NCBI RefSeq assembly: GCF_029962835.1
Contig: NC_080584.1
Location: forward strand, 81,062,862 to 81,126,861
Length of the DNA: 64,000 bases
Direction: 5' to 3'
From: Magnolia sinica
Taxonomy: Eukaryota; Streptophyta; Magnoliopsida; Magnoliales; Magnoliaceae
Below, one piece after another: positions 11,395 to 23,735 of the stretch. Each line of letters starts with the position of its first letter. Position 1 is the stretch's first letter. The notes beneath the pieces are model-generated. The model was not told the DNA's origin. It worked only from the letters and a program-made list of their open reading frames with translations, and did no database searches. The position numbers and the translations under genes were made by a program.

Positions 11395-12997
11395 ATGGCT
11401 CAGGAAAACAGCAAAAGTGTCATTTTTCTCCATTTGGTTTTGATGCTCTCCTTTCTTCTCATCATTTCCATGGTTCAAGGTACGTTGTATGACAGATAAT
11501 ATTTAATCAGGAAGGGTTGGGTAGGGGTGCAACTCAGATGGGTCAGGTTGTTTTAAGGGCCAACCCTTTTAGTGTAGACACACACACATAACAGATGCTC
11601 CCACACAGCTAGTTAAACATCCAACTACTTGGTGTGTAGGACCCAATTGTGGTGTTTGTATGCTACCTCACCTTTTAATGCCTGAGCATTTTCATATCAG
11701 GATCGAGTGGGGTGGCTTGTGAGATGCAGGGGCACATTCGAGGTGGGTGGCCCATGCAAGGTGGGCCCCACCCTTGTGAAGTGGGGCTTCATGAGGAGAG
11801 TTTGGCCGAGGTCCTAACCTATAGGATGTGGGGCTTGAGATATGAGATAAAGGGATTGATTCACCATGCTCTATCGGCTCAAGCTTTTAAAGTAAGTGGT
11901 TAATTGTCCTACATTATCTTTCCACCATGGTACCCCCAATAATGAAAATGGAATGCCCTGAAAATTAGTTCGATCTAACAATTAGATGGGATCCATATGA
12001 ATGTGAAGGCTTTTGAGCGGTAGTTCATTGTTTCTGATGGCGGGGCCATCTGTTATAGTATGATTGACTTGTTCTTTGAGGCATCCCATTTTCATGGTGG
12101 GATGTTATACAAACACCATACTGGGCCTAATACACAACTAGTTTGACATCACTTGTTGGGCATGAGCACCACTCTCTCCACACACACACGTGTACACAAA
12201 CACACACACACACACACATGCATGCATCTACCTGCACAAACACAGCCTCATGTATGTGTATCTATCTTAAAAATCAGGCCATATTACACACATTAGCTGG
12301 GGCCACATCACACATAACAAAGGGTGCACTTTGTGCAATATTGTGGCACATCTAGGGTGTGAAAGTTCCTGACATTTTGACAGTTGACTTAGAAGAACTA
12401 ATTATCTTACACCCATTTCAACATGGGCACATGTGCTTGTACGCTAGTCGATGGATGGGGCCCCCACTCATCCTTGCTTGTGGATATATAGGAAAACCTT
12501 TGGAAATGGACTCTATTAGTGAGGAGCTGAATTTGTATTTGGATAATGGGAAGAGGTGTAAATCTAATTCTCAGAATTAGTCCTTTTGATATTTTCACCT
12601 TTAATATCAGTTACAAAATTTTAAAAAATATGTTTCCATCCAATAATTATATTTTTTAAAAGGGTAAAAGATGCGTTGCTTCCCAATTATTTCTCTTCCC
12701 AGTATCCAAACACTAACTGAATTCCTAAGAATAACTTTAATAGTAATCAAACACCATATTGTTTAAGTACTAATCAATGTCTTCCTCTAATTTTTCAATG
12801 AATTAGTTGGGTTTGGAGCCACGGATGCCGTCCCAGAATGCGAATCGGTGTTTGGAGTACGAACGGATGATACATGCTTCGGGGTCAGGCAATTGTTGAA
12901 TCTGACCACTGAATTCTTCAGTGATCTCAACCCCAATCTCAACTGCGATGCTCTCTTTGTGGGCCAGTGGCTCTGCGTGGATGGAACAGTGAACTGA
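11395..12997 (+). CDS. Small secreted single-LysM protein, copy 1 (two exons)
   Basis: Exon 1 is 11395-11479 and exon 2 is 12807-12997, joined by a 1327-bp phase-1 intron (CAAG|GTACGT ... ATTAG|TTGGGT); the product is 91 residues. Residues 1-28 form a signal peptide with a hydrophobic core (FLHLVLMLSFLLIISM), so export to the apoplast is expected. Residues 40-86 make one LysM module with the family pattern: CESVFGV, DDTCFGV, NLTTEFF, NPNLNCDALFVGQWLCV. Four cysteines (40, 52, 75, 85) are suitable for two disulphides. LysM domains bind N-acetylglucosamine polymers such as chitin or peptidoglycan. This protein has no kinase, transmembrane or GPI signal, so it resembles the short plant LysM-only proteins of unknown function. 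N60-L-T is a possible glycosylation site. The intron holds a fold-back element and a CA repeat. It looks intact. Confidence 0.9.
11609..12148. repeat. Fold-back element in the LysM intron (copy 1)
   Basis: The left part (AACATCCAACTACTTGG ... GGTGTTTGTATGCTACCTCACC) is mirrored by the right part (GGTGGGATGTTATACAAACACC ... CACAACTAGTTTGACAT). The same element sits in the intron of copy 2, so it inserted before the gene duplication. Confidence 0.55.
12179..12219. repeat. CA microsatellite
   Basis: Interrupted (CA)n inside the intron of LysM copy 1. The copy-2 intron has a shorter, more interrupted version near 20368-20400. Confidence 0.8.
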
Positions 12998-13703
12998 GTT
13001 CGTTTTATTTAATGGAAACTATATATGTATGAATAAATGGAGAGAATTCAATTTCTCTCTAATCAAGATTTCATTGGATGTAATAGCAATGTCACGAACT
13101 CTTTAATGAGCAGTCATGGGCTTATGGAATTCTGCTTTTTTTTAAAATTGTTATCTCTTTCTCTCTACCTCCTCTCCCCAAATCCATATTAAGGTGGATA
13201 TTTCATGAAACCATTTATTTCTAGCCATTCATTTGATAGCAAAAGCTTGAACGGTTCAAATCATTTGATCAGTGGAATTATTGGGCCATGTTTCATCCAC
13301 ATTCGACCTACAGATTTCGTGGAATATATGGATTGACCTAACATATGCTACATGCATACAGGAGGATTAAAATGGTTCTTATAACAAAGACTGCAAGTTC
13401 GTAGTCCTATTTTGGCCCAGATACTCGCATGTCCATTGTACATAGTGATAGTAGCCAGGGTCCACGTTTAATTGCCTATACGGCCTAGCAAAAATCACTT
13501 TGATCAGTTAGTTCAAACAATTCGTTCAATGGCTAAGGAAATAGATAACCATGATGATTATAATAATAGGGTGCTTACATAGTTATGGACCATACGGACC
13601 ATCCTTCTCATTGTGGTTTGATTGGACAATCCTAACCGTTCAAAAATTAGATGGTCCCTATTAATAATACTTGATAAACACGATCATTGTTATGGACCAT
13701 CTA

Positions 13704-16700
13704 TGACGAAGGGGAGGATGTGATGAAGTCAATCACCATCTTCCTCGGTTGGTAAACACCATGAATCCATAAGGTTCTCTTGAATCTACAAGACAAAACG
13801 AGAGAAATAACATAAAATAATTTTTGATAATTTTATTGATTGAATGAATAAAGAATGAGTTTTTAAATCCTTAAATAACCTTAAACAAAGTCTAAAAATA
13901 TAATCAAAGAGTCCTAATCGAATAAGGAAATAAATTCTAAAAAAGTCATAAATTAATTTCCACGTTCGTCGACTTGTTGTTGACCTGTCAAAATGGCTAA
14001 AAAATGTCTAGAGACTAAAACTGAAAATTCTGTGAATTTCGACATGTCAACCCGATCTATTGACCTGTTGTCTAAATTGGTAGAAATTAACCAGTAAGCA
14101 ATTTGAAATTTCTATTAGGATTTTGATTTGTTGACCAAATCTGTTGATCGGTCGAAATATGCCGAATTTTGATAATTTCTCCTTGGGCTTTTTTCGATCC
14201 ATGTGTGTTAGGAATGTGCTTAATCCACGTCCTATATCAGACCCCTTCACTTGAAAAAAAAAAAAACTCGTCATTGAGTTTGGTTCACGATATGTGTTCA
14301 ATTTCCTCAGGTTCTTCAACAGACCTAGTTCACAATACTTATACTGGTTTACTACATTGAAAGTCCTTGAGATCTCCATGCCCTCTAAAAGATTAAGAAC
14401 AAAGGCGTTATTGTTGATTTTCTTAATGATCAGAACATGGCCAATATTCTTATTCATCAACTTGTTATACATCGCAGTTGGAATATTTTTCTCATGCAAG
14501 TGAACTAGTACATTATCATCCACTTGAAACACATTTTGGCGCCAATGTTCGTTAGCCTCTTCCTTACCTTTGACATTAGACTCATGAGTTGGCACAATAC
14601 ATGTAATCATACTCTCATTGACTTGACTTTTATGGGTCAGTTCCTTTGCTTGTGCCTGTAAGATCCTACAATCTTTTTGATAATATGGGCAATTAGGCAA
14701 ACTTGCTCCTGGGACAATATCAATGTGGTTTCGTATAACTCGTATGAGAGGCAATTCCTTAGAAAGTTCATCACGCACAATTGCCTTGAACTCCTGTAAC
14801 AATAATATTAATTAGATTCTTTGGTATGTTCACAAGCTCCACATCTTTGTCCCTTTCAACTAATGTATATACATCTTCTGTCTTCACATATTGTTTGATG
14901 AAATTCTGTTCGGTTATGAGATACTGCCCCTCCACTTTAGAAGTCTTAGGTTGGTTCCTCGTTTCCATAGGAGTCGCACGTACACTACTTATATTCTAGT
15001 GGTCTGTCGCGACTTCGTCTTGACTAGGTCGCCTCTCATCAACAAACAATGTGAATTCTTTGCATAACTCATCACTTATTGTCTACCATGCTGATAATTT
15101 TTGTATTATTGAAACAATACGTGATCGTAACCATTGGGAAGGAATCGTGCACCCAAGAATTGCTTCATTCGTGGCCACGTGGAGATTGACGCCTTCATTT
15201 GTCTCGTCCACTTGAGTTGAAGCTGTTCATACCAAGTTGAAGCTCCACCCTTCAACTTGTAAGCCAAAAGTTTAACTTTCTTATCTACAACGATTACCAT
15301 GTAGTCGAAGATACGTTTAACTTCAAGTAGCCAATCGAGAAAGTCATCAACGTGGAGTTGGTCATTGAAGCTAAGAAGATTGACTTTCTTCCTGAATTCC
15401 CGATCCGCCCAATCTACCTAATCGTTATCTCGTTCGGGATGTTGGAGTATCATGTCACTGATCTTGGATCTCATATCCTCAGGTATGATTATATGATTCA
15501 CCGCTGGCATCATCCTATCATTAGCATGATTGTAAATTTCAGTGCCTATCAGAGGTGGATCATCGCTTTGAACATGAATTTGTCCAATTTCATCAAGTGA
15601 TTAATGGTGGCTTGTAGCCCTTGGATGACTGGCTGATACTCTCGTTGTGCCATGTCAAAAGTTGCCGCTGTTAAATAATAATTTCTTGGAGCACTATTGA
15701 CGCAGGGATGAACGTGATGAGGATAGCTACTCCGAATCCACGGAGCTTCTCTGAACTCCTCACAGAGACTTCTCGAATCCACGAGGAAAGAAAGTAGAAA
15801 ATAGAAATAAATTCTAAGAAATTTAAAATTGATTAATTGATGAATAAAAACGAGTTCACAACCCTTTAAATAGGGGTACCAAGCAATGAGAAAGAAATTA
15901 AAATCAAACTACAACTCAAACTCCTAGAATCCGCGACTTACTATAAATAGTAAACTTACTATTTATAGACGATCGTGATGTCTACTAGTGTGCAAAGTTT
16001 TCGGCCAAAAATAGTAAGTGTCCTATTTGGCTTCACCAAACCGTTCTCCTAATTATTCTAAGCTCTTTTCACGTTGGGCGCAACTCCTAAAGCCCAACGG
16101 ATGAAGAGTTATAATCAAACTAAAACTTACTATTTATAGTAAAAACGAAATTAAAACAGGGAAACGACCGTCGATCCAGGGGTTTTTTGCAATTTCGAGC
16201 TGCACAACCCGGTATAGCAGGGTTGGTTGGCTTCAGTAGCTCATTCTACCTCAAAATCATATATTTTACGTCAGATAACTCATTCCGGATTGCAAGATAC
16301 GCCTGATTTAAGGTTTGATGGTCTGAATCACTTCTGTCGTCGACCGGACATGTAACTATCCGCGACCCGCTCTACATCAACTATCCATCAAATTGTGCCC
16401 GACGCATCATTAGAAGCCTCCGATCTGGGGAAAAACATCTTTCTGATAGCAACTGACACAGGTAAACGATAAACGCCTTGAATTTATAAGGATGCGATGA
16501 GGTCAATCACCGCCTTCCTCTATCAATAAACGCCTTGAATTTATGAGGTCTTCTTAAATCTACAAGGGAGATTTCTCGAATTTACAAGAAAAATAAAATA
16601 ATTTTGAGAATTTTATTAATTGAATGAATAAAAAAAAAGAGTTTTTACATCCTTAAATAATTAACCCTAAACAAATCTTTAAAATGTAATCAAAGAGCCT

Positions 16701-16820
16701 AATCAAATAAGGAAACAACTTCTAAAAAATATGCAAATTTCCTCATCCCTCAACCGGTTGAAATGGCTAAAAATTGTCCCCATATTAAAATTGAAAATTC
16801 TATGAACTTCGACTTGTCCT
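13704..16820 (-). mobile_element. Ty3/gypsy fossil following LysM copy 1
   Basis: The minus-strand element is broken in many places. The 3' LTR is 13704-14239 (TGATATAGG...TTCGTCA in element orientation), preceded by a purine-rich AGTGAAGGGG tract. The interior shows an integrase C-terminal region (about 14.3-14.8 kb; FQVDDNVLVHL, GHVLIIKKINNNAFVLNL) and a gag region (about 15.1-15.65 kb; VKLLAYKLKGGASTWYEQLQ). A diverged initiator-methionine-type primer site lies near 16441, and a partial 5' LTR runs from about 16455 to 16820. A separate solo LTR sits inside at 15698-16379. The clade is not resolved. The same family lies at the equivalent place after LysM copy 2, so the insertion is at least as old as the duplication. 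Confidence 0.65.
15698..16379 (-). mobile_element. Solo LTR nested in the gypsy fossil
   Basis: The 682-bp unit reads TGACGCAGG...CTACATCA on the plus strand (TG...CA in element orientation) and is flanked by perfect 5-bp duplications ACTAT at 15693-15697 and 16380-16384. It contains repeated ACTATTTATAGT-like text near 15945-16140. The matching position of the gypsy copy after LysM copy 2 (near 23278) lacks it, so it arrived after the duplication. It resembles the host LTR in its GAATCCACGAGG phrases, suggesting a related gypsy family. Confidence 0.7.
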
Positions 16821-17687
16821 GTAAATACATTCGCCACGCTTGGGCTATACTATTTTTGCATGACACTTAAAATTGTAGGCCAGGTTAGGACTGAACTTGG
16901 CCCGACTCTAACCCAGCCCGTTGACTCTTCTAATTCGTATGAACTGAAATCCCAGAAATATTAACTTAATCCAAAACCTCTGTGGCCTCATCAATGTTTC
17001 AACGTTTTACGCCCATGTCCTAACATTATTTGGCAAAATAGATGGACGGGGTGGATTTCTCAAGAACATCCGGGTGAGCCCCACCTAGCTTCCCATCACA
17101 GGAAGTTCATGCGAGTGCCTTACACTTCTACGGTCAGAAGTAATTAGGTGGGGCCACAGTGATCTTTGTTAGAAACCCACTCATCCATCCATTTTGCCAG
17201 CTTATGTTAGGATATGTGAAATACAGATTAGCTGTGAAGTGCGACCCTGATTGTGGGGCCCACCTCTATGTATGCGCTGTATATCCAGATGGTCCATCTA
17301 TTTTGCCAGCTTATTTTAAGGCATAGTCCCAAAAACTAAGATACAAGTATCAGGTGGATCACATAGTAGCGACTGAAATCCCACCGTTAAAAGCTGCTTG
17401 GGGTCACAATAGTTTTGGATCTAGCTGATGTTTGTGTTTTCCCTTCATCCTGTTCTATGTGACCTTATCAACAGGTTGGATGGCTACGGCGGACCTTAAC
17501 AAGTTTTTAAAGGTTAGTATTCAATGATCACTGTTTCCTGATGTGTGGTCCACCTGAGATTCATATCTGCTTCATTTTTTGATCAATTGGCTAAAATAAT
17601 CCTGCGAAACAGATAGATAGCATGGATATACAATGAATAATGAATAAATTGAAGCGGGCCCATATGATCCGGGCCATATCTAGCTGG
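16821..17687. repeat. Fold-back repeat fragments
   Basis: Contains several GTGGGCCC-family phrases in both orientations (GATGGACGGGGTGGATTTCTC near 17041, GTGGGGCCCACC near 17253, TGTGTGGTCCACCTGAGATT near 17542). At least two overlapping or nested partial elements are present. No coding sequence was seen. Confidence 0.5.
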
Positions 17688-18182
17688 CTGGATCTGTAGT
17701 GGCAGCTAATCCGGGTTTGGGACATGGGCCTAAAAGTGAGGTGATCCAATATTCAAGTAGGCTGGGGAGGGTACTGTTGAAACCATCTTGGGTTTATTTT
17801 CACTGGTACGAGCTGATCACAACACAAAAATAATAGCCTAATACAAAACTTCTCTCTCCATGAATATTTTAATAGTGGCCATTCAATCCCCACTGTTTTC
17901 TGTCATGTGGCCCACTTATTTTTGAATACACCCTTAATTTTTTGGTCTCATGTCCTAATATGAGCTGGCAAAATAGATGGATGAACGATGGAGTGGATTT
18001 CTCACAAGCATCATGGTGGGCTAGCTCCACCCAGCTTCCGACTTCCTGCAGTCAATGTAGCAGGCAATCTGTGTATCTGATGTACGGGTTGGTTGTCATG
18101 AATACATTAGGTGGGCCCCAATTTCATCATGTACCACCGTAGCTTAATGTGGTACTGGTACCACCAGAGTGTGTCCTTGAAT

Positions 18183-18774
18183 TAGGGGTGCACATGGGTC
18201 GGTTCGGTCCGGTTCTGGGGTGAAACGGAACGAACTGTTCCTAATGATTCTAGGATATTTGGAACCAGAACCGAACCGTTAGCACCTTAGAACCAAACTG
18301 GAACCGGACCGTTAAAACCGGTTCGGTTCCGGATCGGTTCCATAGTTTTGAGCTTTTTATAATCTAGCCCAATTACATGTTTTATTTTATAATCTAGCCC
18401 ATGTCCATTCGTGTTGTGATCCATTTGATGAATGGTTTAGATATTGTATAAGGTGTGCAAAAATACCCTTATGGAAGCAATCAAATAGTGCATTATAAAC
18501 TATAAATCATGAGTCAAATATGAAAACAATCAAAGGGTTCCTGTTTGGTTCCAAGTTCGGTTCTAGGTTCGGTTTCACGGTTCAGTTCCCTGGTTTTGAT
18601 CCATGGTTCGGTTCTATGGATTAGTTCATGGTTCGCTTCGCTTCTACATACCCCCAAACCATCTTTGATATTTGAAACCGGAACCGAATTGGTGCACTCT
18701 AGAACGGACCAAACCGGACCGTTTAGTTGGTTCCGGTCCAGTTCACGGTTCTACTGGTTCGATGTGCACCCCTA
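18183..18774. mobile_element. hAT-type MITE with perfect terminal repeats
   Basis: The 592-bp element starts TAGGGGTGCACAT and ends ATGTGCACCCCTA, 13-bp perfect terminal inverted repeats. It is flanked by identical 8-bp duplications CCTTGAAT (18175-18182 and 18775-18782). The subterminal regions are dense in GGTTC/GAACC (CGGTTCGGTCCGGTTC), giving a further imperfect inverted structure. Eight-bp duplications and short TIRs are the mark of hAT transposons. There is no transposase, so it is non-autonomous. The paralogous site in copy 1 (near 10588) is empty. Confidence 0.9.
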
Positions 18775-19482
18775 CCTTGAATAACTACATGACTAGTCTG
18801 GATTAGCCGGCCTTATACCGTACAAAATCATGCATAAAGTTACAGAGAAGTCATACAGTGTGCCTATGCCTTGGGGCCTTTTGGACAGCTCGATTGATCA
18901 ATCCGGACTGTCCATTAGCACACATGTTCCACTAGGCACACATGTTAAGGCTGCCACACAAAATTTTGATTGATTGAACTATTACAGGCGTCCAACCAAT
19001 GGCCTATAAAATGGACAGTCAAGATTGTGTTCCCATAAAATAGGTCCAATCAATAATTTAAACCACCCATTTTTTTGGGTCTTATGCTGATTGTTCTAAA
19101 AGCATTCCTAAGAAAAAATAAAATAAAATCTAACAATCCTATCCATGGCTTAGAAATCAAATGTTATAAAAGATAAAGTCCAATTAATATAGATTGAACC
19201 ATCAGATCGAAGTGATTTTTTTTTTTTTTTTTTTGTTGGCGACCCATGAAAAACTTTGCATTAAACCTAATGAATGCTCTAGATTGATCGGTTGGACTGT
19301 CCCAATGTCCCAGTGCAGCTACATGCACTATAACTTAAAGTACTGTAAGAAAGCAGTGGAACATTTATCATGGATAAAATGTTATGGAAAGAAAGATATG
19401 TAGTAGCCGGCCTCTTAGTGAAAAAACACTGATATTATCGATTCTATGACTTTTATGTAAGCCTCTTTCGTTCACTTTCTAT

Positions 19483-19490
19483 TATAAATA
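19483..19490 (+). promoter_or_regulatory. TATA box of LysM gene copy 2
   Basis: TATAAATA, 91 bp before the start codon, in the same context as copy 1 (AGAGGGGAGC follows). Confidence 0.7.
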
Positions 19491-19580
19491 GAGGGGAGCT
19501 TAGAGAAGCTACTCCCAAGAAAGAGAGAGAGAGAGATCATCTTCTACTTCTAGTATTAGGGAAAAATAAAAGGGAGAGGC

Positions 19581-21096
19581 ATGGCTCAGGAAAACAGCAG
19601 AAGTGTCATGTTTCTCCATTTGGTTTTGATGCTCTCCTTTCTTCTCATCATTTCCATGGCTCAAGGTAAATTGTATGGCTGTTAATATTTAATCAGGAAG
19701 GGTCGGGTAGGGGTGTAACTCAGATGGGTCATGTTCTGTTAAGGGCCAACCCTTTTGGTGTAGACACACAAAAATATACCAGATGCTCCCACACAACGAG
19801 TTAAATGTCCAACTATTTGGTGCGTGGGACCCAACCGTGGTGTTTGTATGCTACCTCACCTTTTAATGCATGAGCATTTTCATACCAGGCTGAGTGAGGG
19901 TGGCATGTGGGATGCGGGACACACTTGGGGTAGGTGGCCCATGTGAAGTGGGCCCCACTCATGTGAAGTGGGGCTCACGAGGGGAGTTCGGCCGAGGTCC
20001 TAACCCATAGGATGTGGGACTTGAGATATGAGATAAAGGGATTGATTCGCCATACTCTATCAGCTCAAGCTTTTAGAGTAAGTGGTTAATTGTTTTGCAC
20101 TATCTTTCCACTATGGTACCCCTAATAATGAAAATGGGATGCCCCAAAAATTAGATCAATCTAACAATTAGATGGGATCCGTATGAATGTGAAGGCTTTT
20201 AAGTGGTAGTTCATTGTTTCTGATGGTGGGGCCATCTATTATAGTATGGTTGACCTGTTTTTTGAGGCATCCCGTTTTCATGGTGGGAAGTTATACAAAC
20301 ACCATACTGGGCCTAATACACAACTAGTTGGACATACCACTTGTTGGGTTTGAACATCTCTCTCTCCACACACACATATATGTACACAGACACACATACA
20401 TATGTATGCATCTGCGCACACACAGCCTCATGTATGTGTATCTATCTTAAAAATCAGGCCATTACGCACATCAGCCGGGGCCACATCACACATAACTAGG
20501 GTGTGAAAGTTCCTGGCATTTTGACAGTTGACTTAGTAGAACTAATTATCTTACACCCATTTCTACATGGGCACATGTGCTTGCTAGTGGATGGATGGGG
20601 TTCTCAGTCATACTTGCTTGTGGATAGATAGGAAAACCCTTGGAAATGTTTGTATTTGGATTATAGGAAGAGGTGTAAATCTAATTCTCAAAATTCGTCC
20701 TTTCGATATTTAATATCAGTTACAAAAATGAGTTTCCATCCGATAGTTATATTTTTGAAAAGGGTGAAGATGCATTGCTTCCGAATTACTTATCTTCCCT
20801 GTATCCAAATACTAACTGAATTACTAAGAATAACTTTAATAGTAATCAAACACCATATTGTTTAAGCACTAATTAATTTCTTCCTGTATTTTTTCAATGA
20901 ATTAGTTGGGTTTGGAGTGACGGACGCTGTCCCAGAATGCGAATCGGTGTTTGGAGTACGAACAGATGATACATGCTTCGGGGTCAGGCAATTGTTCAAT
21001 CTGACCACTGAATTCTTCAATGACCTCAACCCCAATCTCAACTGCACTGCTCTCTTTGTGGGCCAGTGGCTCTGCGTGGATGGATCAGTGAACTGA
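19581..21096 (+). CDS. Small secreted single-LysM protein, copy 2 (two exons)
   Basis: Exon 1 is 19581-19665 and exon 2 is 20906-21096, with a 1240-bp phase-1 intron (CAAG|GTAAAT ... ATTAG|TTGGGT). The product is 91 residues, the same length as copy 1, with no gap. Eight residues differ from copy 1 (K7R, I10M, V27A, A33V, L59F, S67N, D76T, T89S). The signal peptide, all four cysteines and the LysM core are kept, so both copies are probably functional. D76T creates a second N-glycosylation sequon (N74-C-T76) absent from copy 1. The promoter, 5' leader and 3' flank are also conserved, so expression may be similar; the MITE lies about 0.8 kb upstream. Confidence 0.9.
19795..20334. repeat. Fold-back element in the LysM intron (copy 2)
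   Basis: Counterpart of 11609-12148, with the same inverted ends (GTCCAACTATTTGG ... CAACTAGTTGGACAT) and similar spacing. Confidence 0.55.
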
Positions 21097-21780
21097 GTTC
21101 TATTTATTTAATGGAAACTATATATGTATGAATAAATGGAGAGAATTCAATTTCTCTCTAATCAAGATTTCATTGGATGTATTAGCAATGTCACGAACTC
21201 TTTAATGAGCAGTCGTGGGCTTATGGAAATCTGCTTTTTTAAAAATTTATTCTCTCTTTCTCTCTACCTCCTCTCCCCAAATCCATATTAAGGTGGATAT
21301 TTCGTGAAACCATTTATTTCTAGCCATTCATTTGATAGCAAAAGTTTGAAAAGTTTGAACGGTTCAAATAATTTGATCAGAAGAATTATTGGGCCATGCT
21401 TCATCCACATTGGAGCTACAAATTTCGTGGAATGTATGGATTGACCTAACATGCTACATGCATACAGAAGGATTAAAACGGTTCTTATAACAAAGTCTGC
21501 AAGTTCGTAGTCCTATTTTGGCCCAGATACAAGTCTACTGTATATAGTGATAGTAGCCAGAGTCCACATTTAATTGGCCATACCTAGCAAAAATCACTTT
21601 GATCTGGTAGTTCAAACAATTCGTTATGGCTAAGGAAATAGATAACTAATAATGATTATAAAAAGAGAGTGCTTTCATAGATATGAACCATCCTTCTCAT
21701 GCATATTGTGGTTTCATAGGACAATCCTAATTGTTTAAAAATTGGATGGTCCCTATTAATAATACTAGATAATTCCATGA

Positions 21781-23735
21781 TGCAAGGAAGTACGATCACC
21801 GTCTTCCTTGACCAATTAACGTGTTGAATCCATAAGGTCTTCTTGAATCCACAAGTGAAATTTCTCGAATCCACGGGAGAAATAAAATAACTTCTGGGAA
21901 CATGATTGAATGAATAAAAAAAATGAATTTTTGCATACTTAAATAATCCTTAAAAAACCTTTAAAATGTAACCAAAGAATCCTAATCAAATAAGGAAAAA
22001 AGTTCTGCAAACGCACAAATTCTCGTGTTTATCAAACTATCGAAATGGCTAAAAAATGTTCAAAGACTAAAATTGAAAATTTTGTTAATTTCGACCTTCG
22101 GACCTATCGAATAGTATTTCGACCTATTGATAGATATGTCGACCTGTCTAAATTGTTAGAAATCAGCTAGCAAGCAATCTAAAATTTTTGTCAGGATTTC
22201 AACCTGTCGACCAAATTGTTGACTAGTCGAATTATGCTAAATTTTAATAATTTTCCTTAGGCTTCATCCAATCCACGTGTGTTGGGAATGTGTTTGATCC
22301 ATATTCTACATCAGGTCCCTTCACTTGAAAATAACTCATCTTCGAGTTTGGTTCACGATACGTGTTCAACTTCCTCGAGTTCTTCAGCAGACCTGGTTTA
22401 CAATACTTTGTTGGTCTGCCATCCCCTTTAGAAGATTAAGAACAAAGGTGTTATCATTGACTTTCATAAGGATCAAAATATGGCCAATCTTCTTATTCAT
22501 GAACCTGTTATACATCACAGTCGAAGAATTTTTCTCACGTAAGTGAACTAGCACATTATCATCTGCTTTAAACACCTTTTAGCACTATTTTTTGTTGGCA
22601 TATTCTGCATAACCCATCATCGATCGGCTACCCTGCTGATAACTTTTGTATTGTTAGAACAATACTTAATCATAACTGTTGGGGAAGAATTGTGTGCACA
22701 ACAATTGCTTCATCCACGACTACATATGGATTAACGCCTTCATCTATGTCATCTGCTCGAGTTGAAGCTACTCCCATCAAGTTGAAGCTCCGCCCTTCAA
22801 CTTATAGGCTATATGTTTAGCTTTCTTCTATTCAGCGATGTTCATGTAGTTGAAGAAATGCTTGACTTTAAGTAGCTAATCGAGAAAGTCATCGACGCGA
22901 AGTTGGCCATTGAAGCTAGGAAGATCGACTTTCTTCTTGAATTTTCGATCCACCTGATCTACCCGATCGCTGTCTTGTCCGGGATGTTGGAGGATCATGT
23001 CATCGATCTCGTCGTCCCTGGATCTCACATCCTCAAGTGTGATTTTGATCTCACATTCTCAAGTGTGATTTTGCAATTCCCCATCGGCATCATCTTGCGA
23101 TTATCAAAATTACGAATTCTAGCATCTATTGGAGGTGGATCATTACCTCAAACATGGATTTTTCCTACGACTTTCTTCAAACGATTGATGACAGCCTGCA
23201 GCCATTGCATGACTTATCGATACACTTGCTTCGCCGTACTGAAAGGCGCCACTGTTAAAGGATAATTCCCCGTAACACCGTCCATTGGATTGTGCCTGAC
23301 CCATCGTTAGAAGCCACAAATCCGAGGAAAAAAGCCTATCTCTGATACCAATTAATGTAGGGAAGGACGTGAAGAGGTCAATCGGTGTCTTCCTTGATTG
23401 ATAAACGCCTTAAATTTACAAAGTCCTCTTGAATCCACAAGTGAGATTTCTTGAATCCATGAGAGAAATAAAATAACTTTTGAGAATTTTATTGATTGAA
23501 TAAATAAAAAATAATTTTTTTTTTGGCATTCATAAATAACCCTAAAAGTGTAATAAAAAAGTCCTAATTGAATAAGGAAACAATTTTGAAAAACGCACAA
23601 ATTTCTGCGTCTGTCAACTTGTCGATATGGCTAAAAAATGTCCAGATACTAAAACTAGAAATTCTGTGAATTTCAACTTGTCGAACTAATCCGTCGACCT
23701 GTCAAACAGTATTTCGACCCATTGATAGAATTCAA
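21781..23735 (-). mobile_element. Ty3/gypsy fossil following LysM copy 2
   Basis: Same family and orientation as the fossil after copy 1, shorter and broken in several places. The 3' LTR is 21781-22313. The interior has an integrase-end fragment (about 22.38-22.58 kb) and gag-region remnants (about 22.6-23.2 kb). The primer site CTCTGATACCAATT at 23342-23355 on the plus strand is the complement of the initiator-Met tRNA site TGGTATCAGAG. The 5' LTR (about 23355-23735) is cut short. It is joined to the LysM flank at the same sequence context (TAATAATACT-GATAA) as in copy 1. Confidence 0.65.

Larger units (their letters stand above)
10070..13703 (+). repeat. LysM tandem duplication, copy 1
   Basis: This block aligns in the same orientation with 17688-21780, from the shared CTGGCTGGAT at its left end through the whole gene to the gypsy element on its right. 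The first 0.5 kb is a fold-back repeat of the GTGGGCCC family, followed by gene upstream sequence (CTATAAAATGGACGGTCAAGATTG near 10828), promoter, gene and about 700 bp of 3' flank. Start codons of the two copies are 8186 bp apart. Confidence 0.85.
17688..21780 (+). repeat. LysM tandem duplication, copy 2
   Basis: Same order as 10070-13703. The block is longer because a 592-bp MITE with its target duplication has been added at 18183-18774. Elsewhere, scattered substitutions and small indels indicate an older, not a very recent, duplication. Confidence 0.85.

Noticed and set aside
18545-18784. 79-codon frame across the right half of the hAT-type MITE
   Set aside because: It is a translation of GGTTC-rich repeat sequence and crosses the element border.
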